A stretch of 64,000 nt of DNA from Desmonostoc vinosum HA7617-LM4 (GTDB lineage Bacteria; Cyanobacteriota; Cyanobacteriia; Cyanobacteriales; Nostocaceae), in contig JAHHHC010000014.1 of the NCBI GenBank assembly GCA_019359515.1, positions 1 through 64,000 on the forward strand, read 5' to 3'. How positions within the stretch are numbered: position 1 is the stretch's first letter; every line of letters begins with the position of its first letter. Both the position numbers and the translations under genes were made by a program. This document shows positions 53,824 through 61,951 of the stretch, piece after piece. The notes beneath the pieces are model-generated. The model was not told the origin of the DNA. It saw only the letters and a program-made list of their open reading frames with translations, and searched no databases.

Positions 53824-54480
53824 GTGAGTCGTTCAACGCAGCCAAAAATTTTATCTAAAAAACCGCGTCAGGTGCGCGATGCAGAGGCGACGAAACAGCA
53901 AATTCTAGATGCGGCGGAAGCGGAGTTTTCTAGACATGGACTGAATGGAGCGCGGACAGAGGCGATCGCCAGAGGTGCAGGTGTCACTACAGCGATGATT
54001 TATTACTACTACCAGAGCAAAGAGGGGCTTTATCAAGCTGTTCTACAACGCCCGGTAGTGGAGATGTATGAAGGGTTTAAGCAGCTAAATCTCGATGATT
54101 TACCACCACAGGCAGCTTTGGAAGTAGTTGTTAGAGGAGCGATCGCTTACGAAGCAGCTCACCCCCAGCGCGGAATGCTTTGGTTTCAAGAAGCAAACCA
54201 AAATCAGGGAAAGTATTTCAAGCAGGGGAATTGGCAGGAAAATTTTAGTTATATCATTAAAGTTCTGGAACGGGGAATGACAGAAGGTTGTTTTCGTCAA
54301 CTCGATCCGTTTTTTGTCACCCTGCAAATAGTAGGAGTTTGTACTTTATACTTCAATGCTCACGAAAATCTCAAGCATATTAGACCGGACTTACAGCTGC
54401 TTAGCCCAGAACTAATAGAGCAGTATACTCAAGAAGCAATCAAATTGATTTTGGCAGGTGTACGAAGTGATAAAGGATAG
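53824..54480 (+). CDS. TetR/AcrR-family regulator
   Basis: The 218-residue protein has an N-terminal HTH: ATKQQILDAAEAEFSRHGLN, GARTEAIARGAGVTTAMIYY, YYQSKEGLYQAVL. A helical ligand-binding domain follows (C-terminal TetR_C type). The start is GTG with GGAG 5 nt upstream; the nearby ATGs are out of frame. It probably represses the divergent Rieske oxygenase and itself through the TTAGTTAACTAA region. The ligand is unknown. Confidence 0.9.
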   Translation: MSRSTQPKILSKKPRQVRDAEATKQQILDAAEAEFSRHGLNGARTEAIARGAGVTTAMIYYYYQSKEGLYQAVLQRPVVEMYEGFKQLNLDDLPPQAALEVVVRGAIAYEAAHPQRGMLWFQEANQNQGKYFKQGNWQENFSYIIKVLERGMTEGCFRQLDPFFVTLQIVGVCTLYFNAHENLKHIRPDLQLLSPELIEQYTQEAIKLILAGVRSDKG

Positions 54481-54583
54481 GGGGCAGGGGGCAGGGAGAT
54501 GAGGGAGATGAGGCGGCAGGGCAGGCAGGAGGAGAAATTACAAACATCTATTACCCAGTCCCCAGTCCCCAATCCCCAATCCC

Positions 54584-54916
54584 CTATTCATCAGAACCAA
54601 CAAGAACTTTGACTCCATCATTGCTTTCGGAAGATTGGGCGGGTTGCAATAAAATCGGAGTATCCGGCAATGAAATTGTTTGGTTTAAAGGAAATCTACC
54701 CGTAGTCTGATTGACTCTTTGATTATTGTTAGAAAACACTGCAAAGTCATCAGCATCTTGGACTGTTTTAGTATCAATTCCCTCTAAAGAATCACCAGTC
54801 AATTTGAAGTTATCTGAGCTTTGGTTAGGTATGTCTGGTGATTGGGCTTGAACCGGGCTTCCTAAGCTTGCAAAAGCTGTCATAATTGCCAAGACAGCAA
54901 TAATTTTAGCGTTCAT
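54584..54916 (-). CDS. Small exported protein of unknown function, 110 aa
   Basis: A clear signal peptide (IIAVLAIMTAFASLGSPVQA) with an AQA-type cleavage site is followed by an 85-residue Asn/Ser/Gln/Asp-rich, probably disordered mature part (DIPNQSSDNFKLTGDSLEG, ALQ-free, no cysteines). The family is not recognised. It may be an envelope or secreted protein. Confidence 0.65.
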   Translation of the reverse strand: MNAKIIAVLAIMTAFASLGSPVQAQSPDIPNQSSDNFKLTGDSLEGIDTKTVQDADDFAVFSNNNQRVNQTTGRFPLNQTISLPDTPILLQPAQSSESNDGVKVLVGSDE

Positions 54917-55496
54917 TAGTTTTACCCCAATTCTTTATTATTTTGCTTGTTTTTATTCTCTCAAGAGATTATTTGTTAACCTCTACATGCTAAATAGAGT
55001 CTGTAATAAATATTATTCTATAAATATATGCATTGTCAATGATAGCTATATTTAGTAAATCAAATAAATAAATTAAAGAGAATAAATCTTAATGTAAGAA
55101 AACGTTGACATTGCAATCACAATAATTAGCGAATCATCAAATTGCTATTAATCCATAAGAGATTGCTATAGTGGCGATCGCTAATCTGTGGATGCTAGAT
55201 GTAGTTTCGTTGGGATTTTCCTAAGCTAGTAGAAAAATCGGCAATGTGATTGTTTGAACTCAAGCTTGAGAAAACTCAATATATTTATACTCAACTAATG
55301 AGCATTTAACTTGCATGTATTAGTGGGTAAAATGCCTGTAATACAAGACTTTAACATTTACGCATCTCTAAATATTAAATTTTATCAAGTTACCTATAAT
55401 TTACGTAATTTCCTCAGATAGTTATGAAGTTGAACGAGTGATGATTGCTGAGATATTTCCGCGATCGCACTTTTCATAAACATCAAGGAGAACAAT
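54917..55496. other. AT-rich spacer upstream of the putative RiPP precursor
   Basis: This 580-nt AT-rich region has no supportable frame. A strong ribosome site AAGGAGAA (55485-55492) precedes the precursor ATG. The HIP1 octamer at about 55461 is intact. A promoter for the precursor is likely here but cannot be placed. Confidence 0.5.
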
Positions 55497-55706
55497 ATGG
55501 AAAATCGTCTGCAAGTACAAAATCTTCAAGGCGAAGAATTAGATATGGAATTAACTCCCGAAGAGTTAGAAGAATTAGAAGCTTTGAAAGGTGGAGGTCT
55601 GTCTTACTTAGGAGATTTCACCTATCGGCCTTTTCCTTATGGAATTCCTGCCGACCTCTTCAGGTTGAAGACATTAGATGTCGCGAATCGAGTAGTTAGA
55701 TACTAA
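55497..55706 (+). CDS. Putative radical-SAM-modified RiPP precursor, 69 aa
   Basis: This short peptide lies 90 nt before a radical-SAM gene on the same strand and has a strong AAGGAG site. It has an acidic helical leader-like half (ELTPEELEELEALKGGG) and an aromatic/Arg/Pro-rich C-terminal half (LSYLGDFTYRPFPYGIP, then VANRVVRY). This architecture, leader plus a core rich in Tyr/Phe, is typical of precursors whose residues are cross-linked or excised by radical-SAM enzymes. No peptidase or transporter lies next to it. The GGG could be the leader cleavage site. The product type is unknown. Confidence 0.65.
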   Translation: MENRLQVQNLQGEELDMELTPEELEELEALKGGGLSYLGDFTYRPFPYGIPADLFRLKTLDVANRVVRY

Positions 55707-55796
55707 AACTTTTTGCAGAGTTTCTTGTAAAAGTATCTTCTGCAAAAGATTTATCGGGTTTTAAATTACCAAGAGTCATTGGAGACGTGTAAGTAT

Positions 55797-56855
55797 ATGA
55801 CACCTACTGGAAACTTTAACCGTATTATTCAAATCCACCCATCCAGGCGGTGCAACTTGCACTGTCTCCATTGTTACTCTTCTTCTAGTCCCCAGGAGCG
55901 TGACCAACTTAGTATCGCGCTCCTTTTACAAGCAATTACCGAAGCCAGTGAACAAGGGTACACAACCGTTAGCTTCTCAGGAGGCGAACCCCTTGTATAC
56001 AAACCTTTACCTGAACTAATCAGACAAGCCCAGCAATGCCAGATGCGGATAATCTTGACTTCCAATGGCATACTCTTAGACGAGCGACACCTAGAACAGC
56101 TATCTGGAAAAGTTGATCTACTAGCCATCAGTTTAGATGGAATGCCTGCTTCCCATAACCGGATACGAGCTTCAGAGCGAGCCTTTGAGAAAATGGCCGC
56201 TCGATTAGCAGGGGTGCGAGAATCAGGTATTCCATTTGGATTTATTTTCACCCTCACAAAACAAAATTTTCGTGAACTAGATTGGGTGGCAAATTTTGCT
56301 CTAGAACAGGGAGCGAAATTATTCCAAATTCATCCCCTTGTAGAGGTCGGACAAGCTAGCCAAAGCCTCATCGGTGCTAAACCCAGCACAAACATCCTAT
56401 CCCATGCTTACCTCAAAGCCATACGCTTGAGAGAAGCTTTTGGTGACAAACTGTTTATTCAAATTGATTTAGTTCATCAGGAATTACTACGCCTGAATCC
56501 TGATAGTTTTTTTGCAGACGAACTCCCACTCAATGAAGCAGAATACTGCTTTGCTGACCTCGTATCACCCTTAATTATTGAAGCAGATGGGACAGTAGTA
56601 CCCATGCAGCATGGTTTTGCTCGCAATTACGCTTTAGGAAATCTCAACGAAGCTTCGCTAGGAAAACTCGCCATCCATTGGCGTCAAGAGCATTACCCTG
56701 CTTTTCGAGAACTTTGCCGACGTGTTTATGAAGAATTAACAGCACCAGCCGAGCTGCCAATTACCGATTGGTATCAGACGCTGATGCAGTTTGCAAACAT
56801 GAGTGGGGAGTGGGGAGTGGGGAGTGGGGAGTGGGGAGTGGGGAGTAGGGAGTAG
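55797..56855 (+). CDS. Radical-SAM enzyme, putative RiPP maturase
   Basis: The 352-residue protein has cluster motif C19-x3-C23-x2-C26 (SRRCNLHCLHCYSS), GGEPL loop in VSFSGGEPLVY, and SLDGMPASHNRIR typical of the PqqE/MoaA-type barrel. C-terminal cysteines are few (AEYCFADLV, RELCRRV), so a full SPASM domain is doubtful and a shorter twitch-like region is more likely. The start is ATG at MTPTGN; an upstream TTG is less likely. The last dozen residues (SGEWGVGSGEWGVGS) and the stop are encoded by the GGGGAGT array. The likely substrate is the peptide encoded just upstream. Confidence 0.85.
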   Translation: MTPTGNFNRIIQIHPSRRCNLHCLHCYSSSSPQERDQLSIALLLQAITEASEQGYTTVSFSGGEPLVYKPLPELIRQAQQCQMRIILTSNGILLDERHLEQLSGKVDLLAISLDGMPASHNRIRASERAFEKMAARLAGVRESGIPFGFIFTLTKQNFRELDWVANFALEQGAKLFQIHPLVEVGQASQSLIGAKPSTNILSHAYLKAIRLREAFGDKLFIQIDLVHQELLRLNPDSFFADELPLNEAEYCFADLVSPLIIEADGTVVPMQHGFARNYALGNLNEASLGKLAIHWRQEHYPAFRELCRRVYEELTAPAELPITDWYQTLMQFANMSGEWGVGSGEWGVGSRE

Positions 56856-56878
56856 GGAGTAGGGAGTAGGGAGTAGGG
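56802..56878. repeat. GGGGAGT/GGGAGTA heptamer array overlapping the 3' end of the radical-SAM gene
   Basis: About eleven 7-bp units cover the last codons and the stop. Since 7 is not a multiple of 3, gain or loss of one unit changes the reading frame and C-terminus. Confidence 0.9.
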
Positions 56879-56954
56879 GAAGAAATATTTTCATAGTTTA
56901 TTGTTAAGCGCAGCTCATAGAGTATTTTGCAAAAGTTTCAATTTTCGCGCTCTT

Positions 56955-57058
56955 ATATCATGTCCGGCTAATCACTTATCATAAAAATTTCTCCCTTGTC
57001 CCCGCGTCTCCCTATCTCCGCGTCAGCCAAATCATAAGTCTTTAAACGGACATGATAT
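56955..57058. mobile_element. Small element with 12-bp perfect terminal inverted repeats
   Basis: ATATCATGTCCG (56955-56966) and CGGACATGATAT (57047-57058) are perfect inverted repeats bounding 104 bp. The left 54 bp recur inverted at 42183-42236. It is noncoding and has a GTCCCCGCGTCTCCC repeat inside. Confidence 0.65.
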
Positions 57059-57137
57059 TATTTGCGTCTTTGCGTCTTTGCGTGAGCTTTTCACTCATAT
57101 TCAACAACGCCAAAATTATCTATGCAAGAAGTTTCAT

Positions 57138-57968
57138 CTAGACTTTAGCGCCTAATACATCTCGATTTAAAACTTGATTTAACTTCCCACTACGATAACC
57201 TTCTAAATCCAGAGTCACATAGATAAATCCCAAATCTTGAAACGCACAAACCAACGTCTGTAAATCTGTAGTTAACACAAACTCCTTAATTTGTCCTGGT
57301 GGCAATTCAATACGTGCTGTATCTCCCTCAGAACGCACACGCAAATTCATTAAACCTAGCTTTCGCAGATGAATTTCAGCCCTACCGACTCTTTGCAACT
57401 TAGCTACAGTAATTTCTTCACCATAGGGAAAGCGAGAACTCAGACAAGGTTGAGCAGGTTTATCCCACCAAGGTAAGCCGAGTAGTTGTGAAAGTTGCCG
57501 AACTTCTACCTTCGTAACACCGACTTCTGCCAAAGGCGATCGCGCCCCTCTTTCCTTAGCCGCCTGAATTCCTGGGCGATAATCATGCAAGTCATCAGCA
57601 TTTACCCCATCCACCACATAGGGATAACCCAACTCTAAAGCTAAAGGCTTGAGGGTGTCGTGCAATTCGCTTTTGCAAAAATAACAGCGATTAACGGGGT
57701 TAGCAGTGTAATTGGGATTGTCCATCTCGTGAGTTTGAACAACTTTATGCTGAATTCCTATAGTTGCGGCTTGAATTTTGGCGTCTTCCAACTCTTCTGG
57801 TAACAGCGAAGGTGAAACAGCTGTGATTGCCAAAGCGCGATCGCCCAACACATCATAAGCAATTTTGGCAACCAAAGTGCTATCAACACCGCCAGAGTAG
57901 GCAATCAATGCCTGCTCCATTTCTTGAAATAAAGCTTTTATTTGCTCAAGTTTTTCTGTTAGTATCAT
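57138..57968 (-). CDS. larE: ATP-dependent sacrificial sulfur transferase LarE
   Basis: The 276-residue PP-loop protein has SGGVDST at 25-31, RCYFCKSELH and QPCLSSRFPYG with C175. C175 corresponds to the Cys that gives up its sulfur in LarE while building the nickel-pincer cofactor of lactate racemase. Cyanobacterial homologues are widespread and may serve other sulfur-transfer routes; larB and larC are not adjacent here. The single-Cys form suggests the sacrificial mechanism rather than [4Fe-4S] use. Confidence 0.92.
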   Translation of the reverse strand: MILTEKLEQIKALFQEMEQALIAYSGGVDSTLVAKIAYDVLGDRALAITAVSPSLLPEELEDAKIQAATIGIQHKVVQTHEMDNPNYTANPVNRCYFCKSELHDTLKPLALELGYPYVVDGVNADDLHDYRPGIQAAKERGARSPLAEVGVTKVEVRQLSQLLGLPWWDKPAQPCLSSRFPYGEEITVAKLQRVGRAEIHLRKLGLMNLRVRSEGDTARIELPPGQIKEFVLTTDLQTLVCAFQDLGFIYVTLDLEGYRSGKLNQVLNRDVLGAKV

Positions 57969-58112
57969 TGCCCAATTCCGCCAAAACCATATATCTATTT
58001 TAGGGATTAGGGATTGGGGATTGGGCTTCGACTTCGCTCAGCCCACGGGGGATTGGGAATGGGGAATGGGATAATATTCTCAAATTTGTCTGTGGCTAAA
58101 TTGCAATAGAGT

Positions 58113-59000
58113 TCAGTTTGTCAAGAAAATAGTTGCTGGATCGGATTTTAAAGCAATTAGTTGTGGCAGGTCTTGCTCGTTTAAGTTTTGCATATCTATT
58201 TGGATGCAAGCTAAGTCAAAGGCTGTTTTGAGGTCGCGCCCATAACCTAATGCTTGATAGAATGATGTGGCAAAACTGATAGCTGATTCGTCTTGAATTG
58301 CTTGAGACATACCAATTACGCTGTCGATGTGTTGGGCGATCGCTTTTGCTTGTATATCAGAATAGCAAGCATTTAGCACTACGCAGCGAATGTCATCTTT
58401 TAGTACAGAAAATAGTTGACTCAAGGCTCTGACTGAAACAGAATGACTATTACCAGAGTTATCTAATAAAAGAATCTCATTATCTTCGTTGCCATGACCA
58501 CTAAAATGTACAATATTAGGCCTATGGCGTAGCAGAAGACCTTGTAAATCACTCACACGCACAGCCCAGTGCTGAATCACCTCAAACCGATCACGAAATT
58601 CTGACTGACGCAGAGCTTGGTCAATTGAGCGACTTTCTTGATCTAAACTTAAATGAGTTTTATCTGAAGGGTTAGCGGCTAGAAAAAGGATTTTAATTAC
58701 TGGATTTTTAGGGTTATTTGAATTATTAATACTCTCTTTAGTAGCGATTTCTTGGTGAATTTTATTCCTTAATTTTAGGAGTGCGTCTGTAAGCCGATTT
58801 TTTTCTCTGCGGATCTCTTCGTTACTAAGAATACCTTTGCGATCGTTTTCTTGCAATTGGTTTAAGCTAGCAGCGTGCAAAATCACTTCGTCATGATAGC
58901 GAGATGAGTATTCATTAGTAATTTCCTTTAGTTGCAAAATAGCACTTTCTAATTCACCCTGTTCAATGAGATTTTTAATGTTATTTAACTTGTCGTTCAT
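58113..59000 (-). CDS. CHAT (caspase-like) protease with N-terminal effector-associated-type domain
   Basis: The 295-residue protein has residues 1-85 forming a helical domain (IKNLIEQGELESAILQLKEI, LNQLQENDRKGILSNEE). This matches the EAD-type adaptor domains described for bacterial conflict systems. The rest is a CHAT peptidase with catalytic H169 (IVHFSGHG) and C212 (VVLNACYS). CHAT proteases cut proteins in immunity or cell-death pathways. It is last in a three-gene operon and starts 3 nt after the stop of the membrane-protein gene. The N-terminal domain is visibly related to that of the ABC ATPase encoded by the first gene, suggesting recruitment by like-with-like contact. Confidence 0.88.
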   Translation of the reverse strand: MNDKLNNIKNLIEQGELESAILQLKEITNEYSSRYHDEVILHAASLNQLQENDRKGILSNEEIRREKNRLTDALLKLRNKIHQEIATKESINNSNNPKNPVIKILFLAANPSDKTHLSLDQESRSIDQALRQSEFRDRFEVIQHWAVRVSDLQGLLLRHRPNIVHFSGHGNEDNEILLLDNSGNSHSVSVRALSQLFSVLKDDIRCVVLNACYSDIQAKAIAQHIDSVIGMSQAIQDESAISFATSFYQALGYGRDLKTAFDLACIQIDMQNLNEQDLPQLIALKSDPATIFLTN

Positions 59001-59003
59001 AGT

Positions 59004-60422
59004 TTAATCTTTAGGTAGATATAATTGATTCATCAACTCACGCTTAAGATAAGGTATCAACGGTAAATATGCTAAGCTGGCAATGATAAAATATTTGTCC
59101 GCAAATGTAAAACTATTTTCGGATATTTTATAAGAATCTATGAAGACATATGGAAGCATCATCACACAAATAATTACTGCAAATGGAAGCGCTACAAGAT
59201 TCATTACCTTAAATAAAGAATATTTTTCTGTTTGTTTGGTACTTAGTAATTGATACATAATAAACAAAATAAATATCAAACATAATATACTGAATATTAT
59301 CTCTGGCTTGATGCTAAAAACCGATAAATATGATAAGAAAGCAGTAATAAATAGACATAAAATCATTGCAATTGTTATGTAAAAAAATCCGAAAAAACAA
59401 ACATTAAAAAATGTATTTTTAACCAAAAATAGGAGTAACGAACCTAAGTTGCAAATAATATAGATTGAAAACAATAAAGATGATTTGAGTAAGTAGAAAT
59501 CATTAATTTTATAGGCATTATCTGTGGACATATATAGCAAATCTCTTATTGGTTTTTGTCTATTTTCTTGCTCATATATATCTGTTTGTGTATATCTTTT
59601 TATCATTTTAGTAATCGCTTTTTTAGCGTTTTCGTCTCCTTTTGTTATGGATTCTACTAACTCAACTAAATCACTCAGGTCTTCTCTTGCTAATTGATAG
59701 TTTTTATTCGCTATAATTGCATTAAAAAATGCTATTCGTCTAGATGGTCTTAATAATCCCAAAAAATTTAGATGTTTACACTCAACTATTCCTCGTATAA
59801 TCTTGTCTACAGTATTTTTTGGTATACTTAATCTCTCATATTTTATACTACAATTATCAGACCTTATTTGCTCATTAACTTTAGATTTTAGAGCTTCTAT
59901 GTATGTATCAAGAGTAACTTTATCTCTATATTTATCAGCAGTTGATTCTAGTACTAGTAAATCAATATTTAGCTGATTATGAGTAGCAACAACTTGCATC
60001 ATTTTGCATGACATTGATAAATTGAATGTTATCGCCCCTGAAGCAATCAAAACTATACAAGTAGCATAACCTAGTATTTCAAGGAAGCCATACTTTTTGG
60101 GAATTTTATTATATTGTTTTTTGACATCATATAAATATTGCTGAATCCACCAATAATAAAATGCAGTTATGCCAACAGCAGGAAGGAAAATAAAATTGAT
60201 CTGCGAAAAAATAAAAACATGATCCGGTTTAATCGGATAAATAATAACCAAAAAAATAATTAATAAATTTGCTAGCAATGCATAGTAAGCAACGTAATGT
60301 AATTTGAATACCCATAGTCTCGGCTGATTTAATAAAAGATAACGATCAAACTTTTGTAATGCTTGAGGAGATAAAATCTTGGCTAACAGATATTTTGTAC
60401 TATTAAATAATTTCTGATTCAT
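59004..60422 (-). CDS. Polytopic membrane protein of the EAD-ABC/CHAT operon, family not recognised
   Basis: The 472-residue protein has about three N-terminal membrane helices (near 40-62, 72-90, 113-135), then a soluble region of about 165 residues (LLVLESTADKYRDKVTLDTY, SKVNEQIRSDNC, KKAITKMIKRYTQTDI), then about five more helices. Its start overlaps the ATPase stop by 4 nt, so it is the natural membrane partner of that ATPase. It shows none of the usual ABC-2 or FtsX permease motifs that I know. It is AT-rich and free of the HIP1 octamer. It may be a permease, a signalling platform or a pore, and the sequence does not decide between these. Confidence 0.75.
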   Translation of the reverse strand: MNQKLFNSTKYLLAKILSPQALQKFDRYLLLNQPRLWVFKLHYVAYYALLANLLIIFLVIIYPIKPDHVFIFSQINFIFLPAVGITAFYYWWIQQYLYDVKKQYNKIPKKYGFLEILGYATCIVLIASGAITFNLSMSCKMMQVVATHNQLNIDLLVLESTADKYRDKVTLDTYIEALKSKVNEQIRSDNCSIKYERLSIPKNTVDKIIRGIVECKHLNFLGLLRPSRRIAFFNAIIANKNYQLAREDLSDLVELVESITKGDENAKKAITKMIKRYTQTDIYEQENRQKPIRDLLYMSTDNAYKINDFYLLKSSLLFSIYIICNLGSLLLFLVKNTFFNVCFFGFFYITIAMILCLFITAFLSYLSVFSIKPEIIFSILCLIFILFIMYQLLSTKQTEKYSLFKVMNLVALPFAVIICVMMLPYVFIDSYKISENSFTFADKYFIIASLAYLPLIPYLKRELMNQLYLPKD

Positions 60423-61813
60423 GATAGATTTTCAAAAAGTTTACGTGTAGATTTACTAATATCTCTGAAGTATTTTAATGAAATGTCTTGTTCCAGAAAA
60501 ACTTTTAGCAAATCGTTGGCAGTTACTTCTTTATGTGTATGAACGATAAATCCACTACCAGACTTTTCAATTTTTATATATCTGACTTTTTGCAGTAAAT
60601 CTTTAACTTGTTCTATCAACAAGTTGCAATCTATCTCGTAAGAATTTTCTTTTCTGTCTTCACCAAAGTTTTTGACTGAGCCATTATATACAGCTTGACC
60701 ATTTTTAATAAAGATAATATTGTCAGCAATATTTTCAATTTCATATAAACTTTGAGAACTAATAATAATTGATTTAGGTTTGCCAACAGAATTCGCTAAA
60801 TATCGTAAATCTTGTAAGAAAAGTAATTGGGTGTTAATATCTAGATTTGCTAATGGTTCATCTAAAATCATTAGTTTAGGATTACCAATAAGTGCCCTTG
60901 CTAGGGCAAATCGCATTTTATAACCACCAGATATTTCACTCCATTTTGCTTCTCTATAACGCTCTAATTCTAGACGTTTAATAATAAACTCGACTCTATT
61001 TTTATTCTTTTGACCCTTGAAGCCATGAATAGCTGCTGTAAAATGTAAATTATTGACTAGTAAACCATCCCATGAAGGTAACTGTTGAGGAATATAAGCT
61101 ATTTGTTGCTTAATTGAATATATATCAGTTTTTTTGTTGGAGGTTAGACATGGGTAATCTAACTTTCCTTGAGTTGGTGCAAGTTCTCCTGCAATTATTC
61201 TTAAAAGTGTTGTTTTGCCATTACCATTTTCACCAACAACAGCAGTTATTTCACCAAGGTTTAGAGTTACATTGATATTAGATAATTTAAACTCAACAGA
61301 ACGACTATTATAAGTTTTGTATAATTCATGAGATTGAAAGACGACTGAAGAAATTGTAGGACGAGAGATAATTTTCTGTCTCTGGGTTTCTATAAATTGC
61401 TCTTCATCTATTTCAAGTTGAGTTTTTTTATTGTTTATCTCATCTAGATTTGGTAGATGAGAAAGCTCAGTTTGTAATGGGTTATATTTTGGTTGTATTA
61501 AACTAGTATTTTGCTGATTAGGTGTTTCTTGCTTTTTTAATTGATAGTTATCTCGAATCAATGCAGCAACTTGTATAATCTGAATTATTAATCTTTTTTT
61601 TCTCTCATCTATATTGGCTGTATAACCATAAATACGCTCATCAGATTCTAAACCAGTATATGCGCTTCGAATGACGGAAATTTCTGCTTCATAGTTTTCG
61701 TTGGGCAAATCCTCTTCAAAATCCATTAGTCGTTTCGTTGCTGCATTCAGATCATTTTCAGCTACTAAACGCTTTATTTCAGAGTACCTAGATTGAGGAT
61801 CAGCGTTAGTCAT
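60419..61813 (-). CDS. ABC ATPase with N-terminal effector-associated-type domain
   Basis: The 464-residue protein has residues 1-90 forming a helical domain (IKRLVAENDLNAATKRLMDF, SDERIYGYTANIDERKKRL) that aligns with the N-terminus of the CHAT protease. A flexible linker leads to one ABC nucleotide-binding domain: Walker A GENGNGKTT (194-202), Q-loop near 243, signature SEISGGYKMRFALARA and Walker B KLMILDEP. The usual switch His is absent, since the segment reads ISSQSLYEIE. It is the first gene of the operon and probably couples ATP turnover to the membrane protein. It lacks HIP1 sites. Confidence 0.88.
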   Translation of the reverse strand: MTNADPQSRYSEIKRLVAENDLNAATKRLMDFEEDLPNENYEAEISVIRSAYTGLESDERIYGYTANIDERKKRLIIQIIQVAALIRDNYQLKKQETPNQQNTSLIQPKYNPLQTELSHLPNLDEINNKKTQLEIDEEQFIETQRQKIISRPTISSVVFQSHELYKTYNSRSVEFKLSNINVTLNLGEITAVVGENGNGKTTLLRIIAGELAPTQGKLDYPCLTSNKKTDIYSIKQQIAYIPQQLPSWDGLLVNNLHFTAAIHGFKGQKNKNRVEFIIKRLELERYREAKWSEISGGYKMRFALARALIGNPKLMILDEPLANLDINTQLLFLQDLRYLANSVGKPKSIIISSQSLYEIENIADNIIFIKNGQAVYNGSVKNFGEDRKENSYEIDCNLLIEQVKDLLQKVRYIKIEKSGSGFIVHTHKEVTANDLLKVFLEQDISLKYFRDISKSTRKLFENLS

Positions 61814-61951
61814 GGATTGCTATGTGGTGCTAGCTTACATGATTATACGTAAATGCGCCTATAAGCAAATGTTCGCTTAAAAGTATCAAAAATATAGCAA
61901 AATTTTACTTTATTTAATTTTTGACAATGCAAACAGAACCTTGTAACACTG

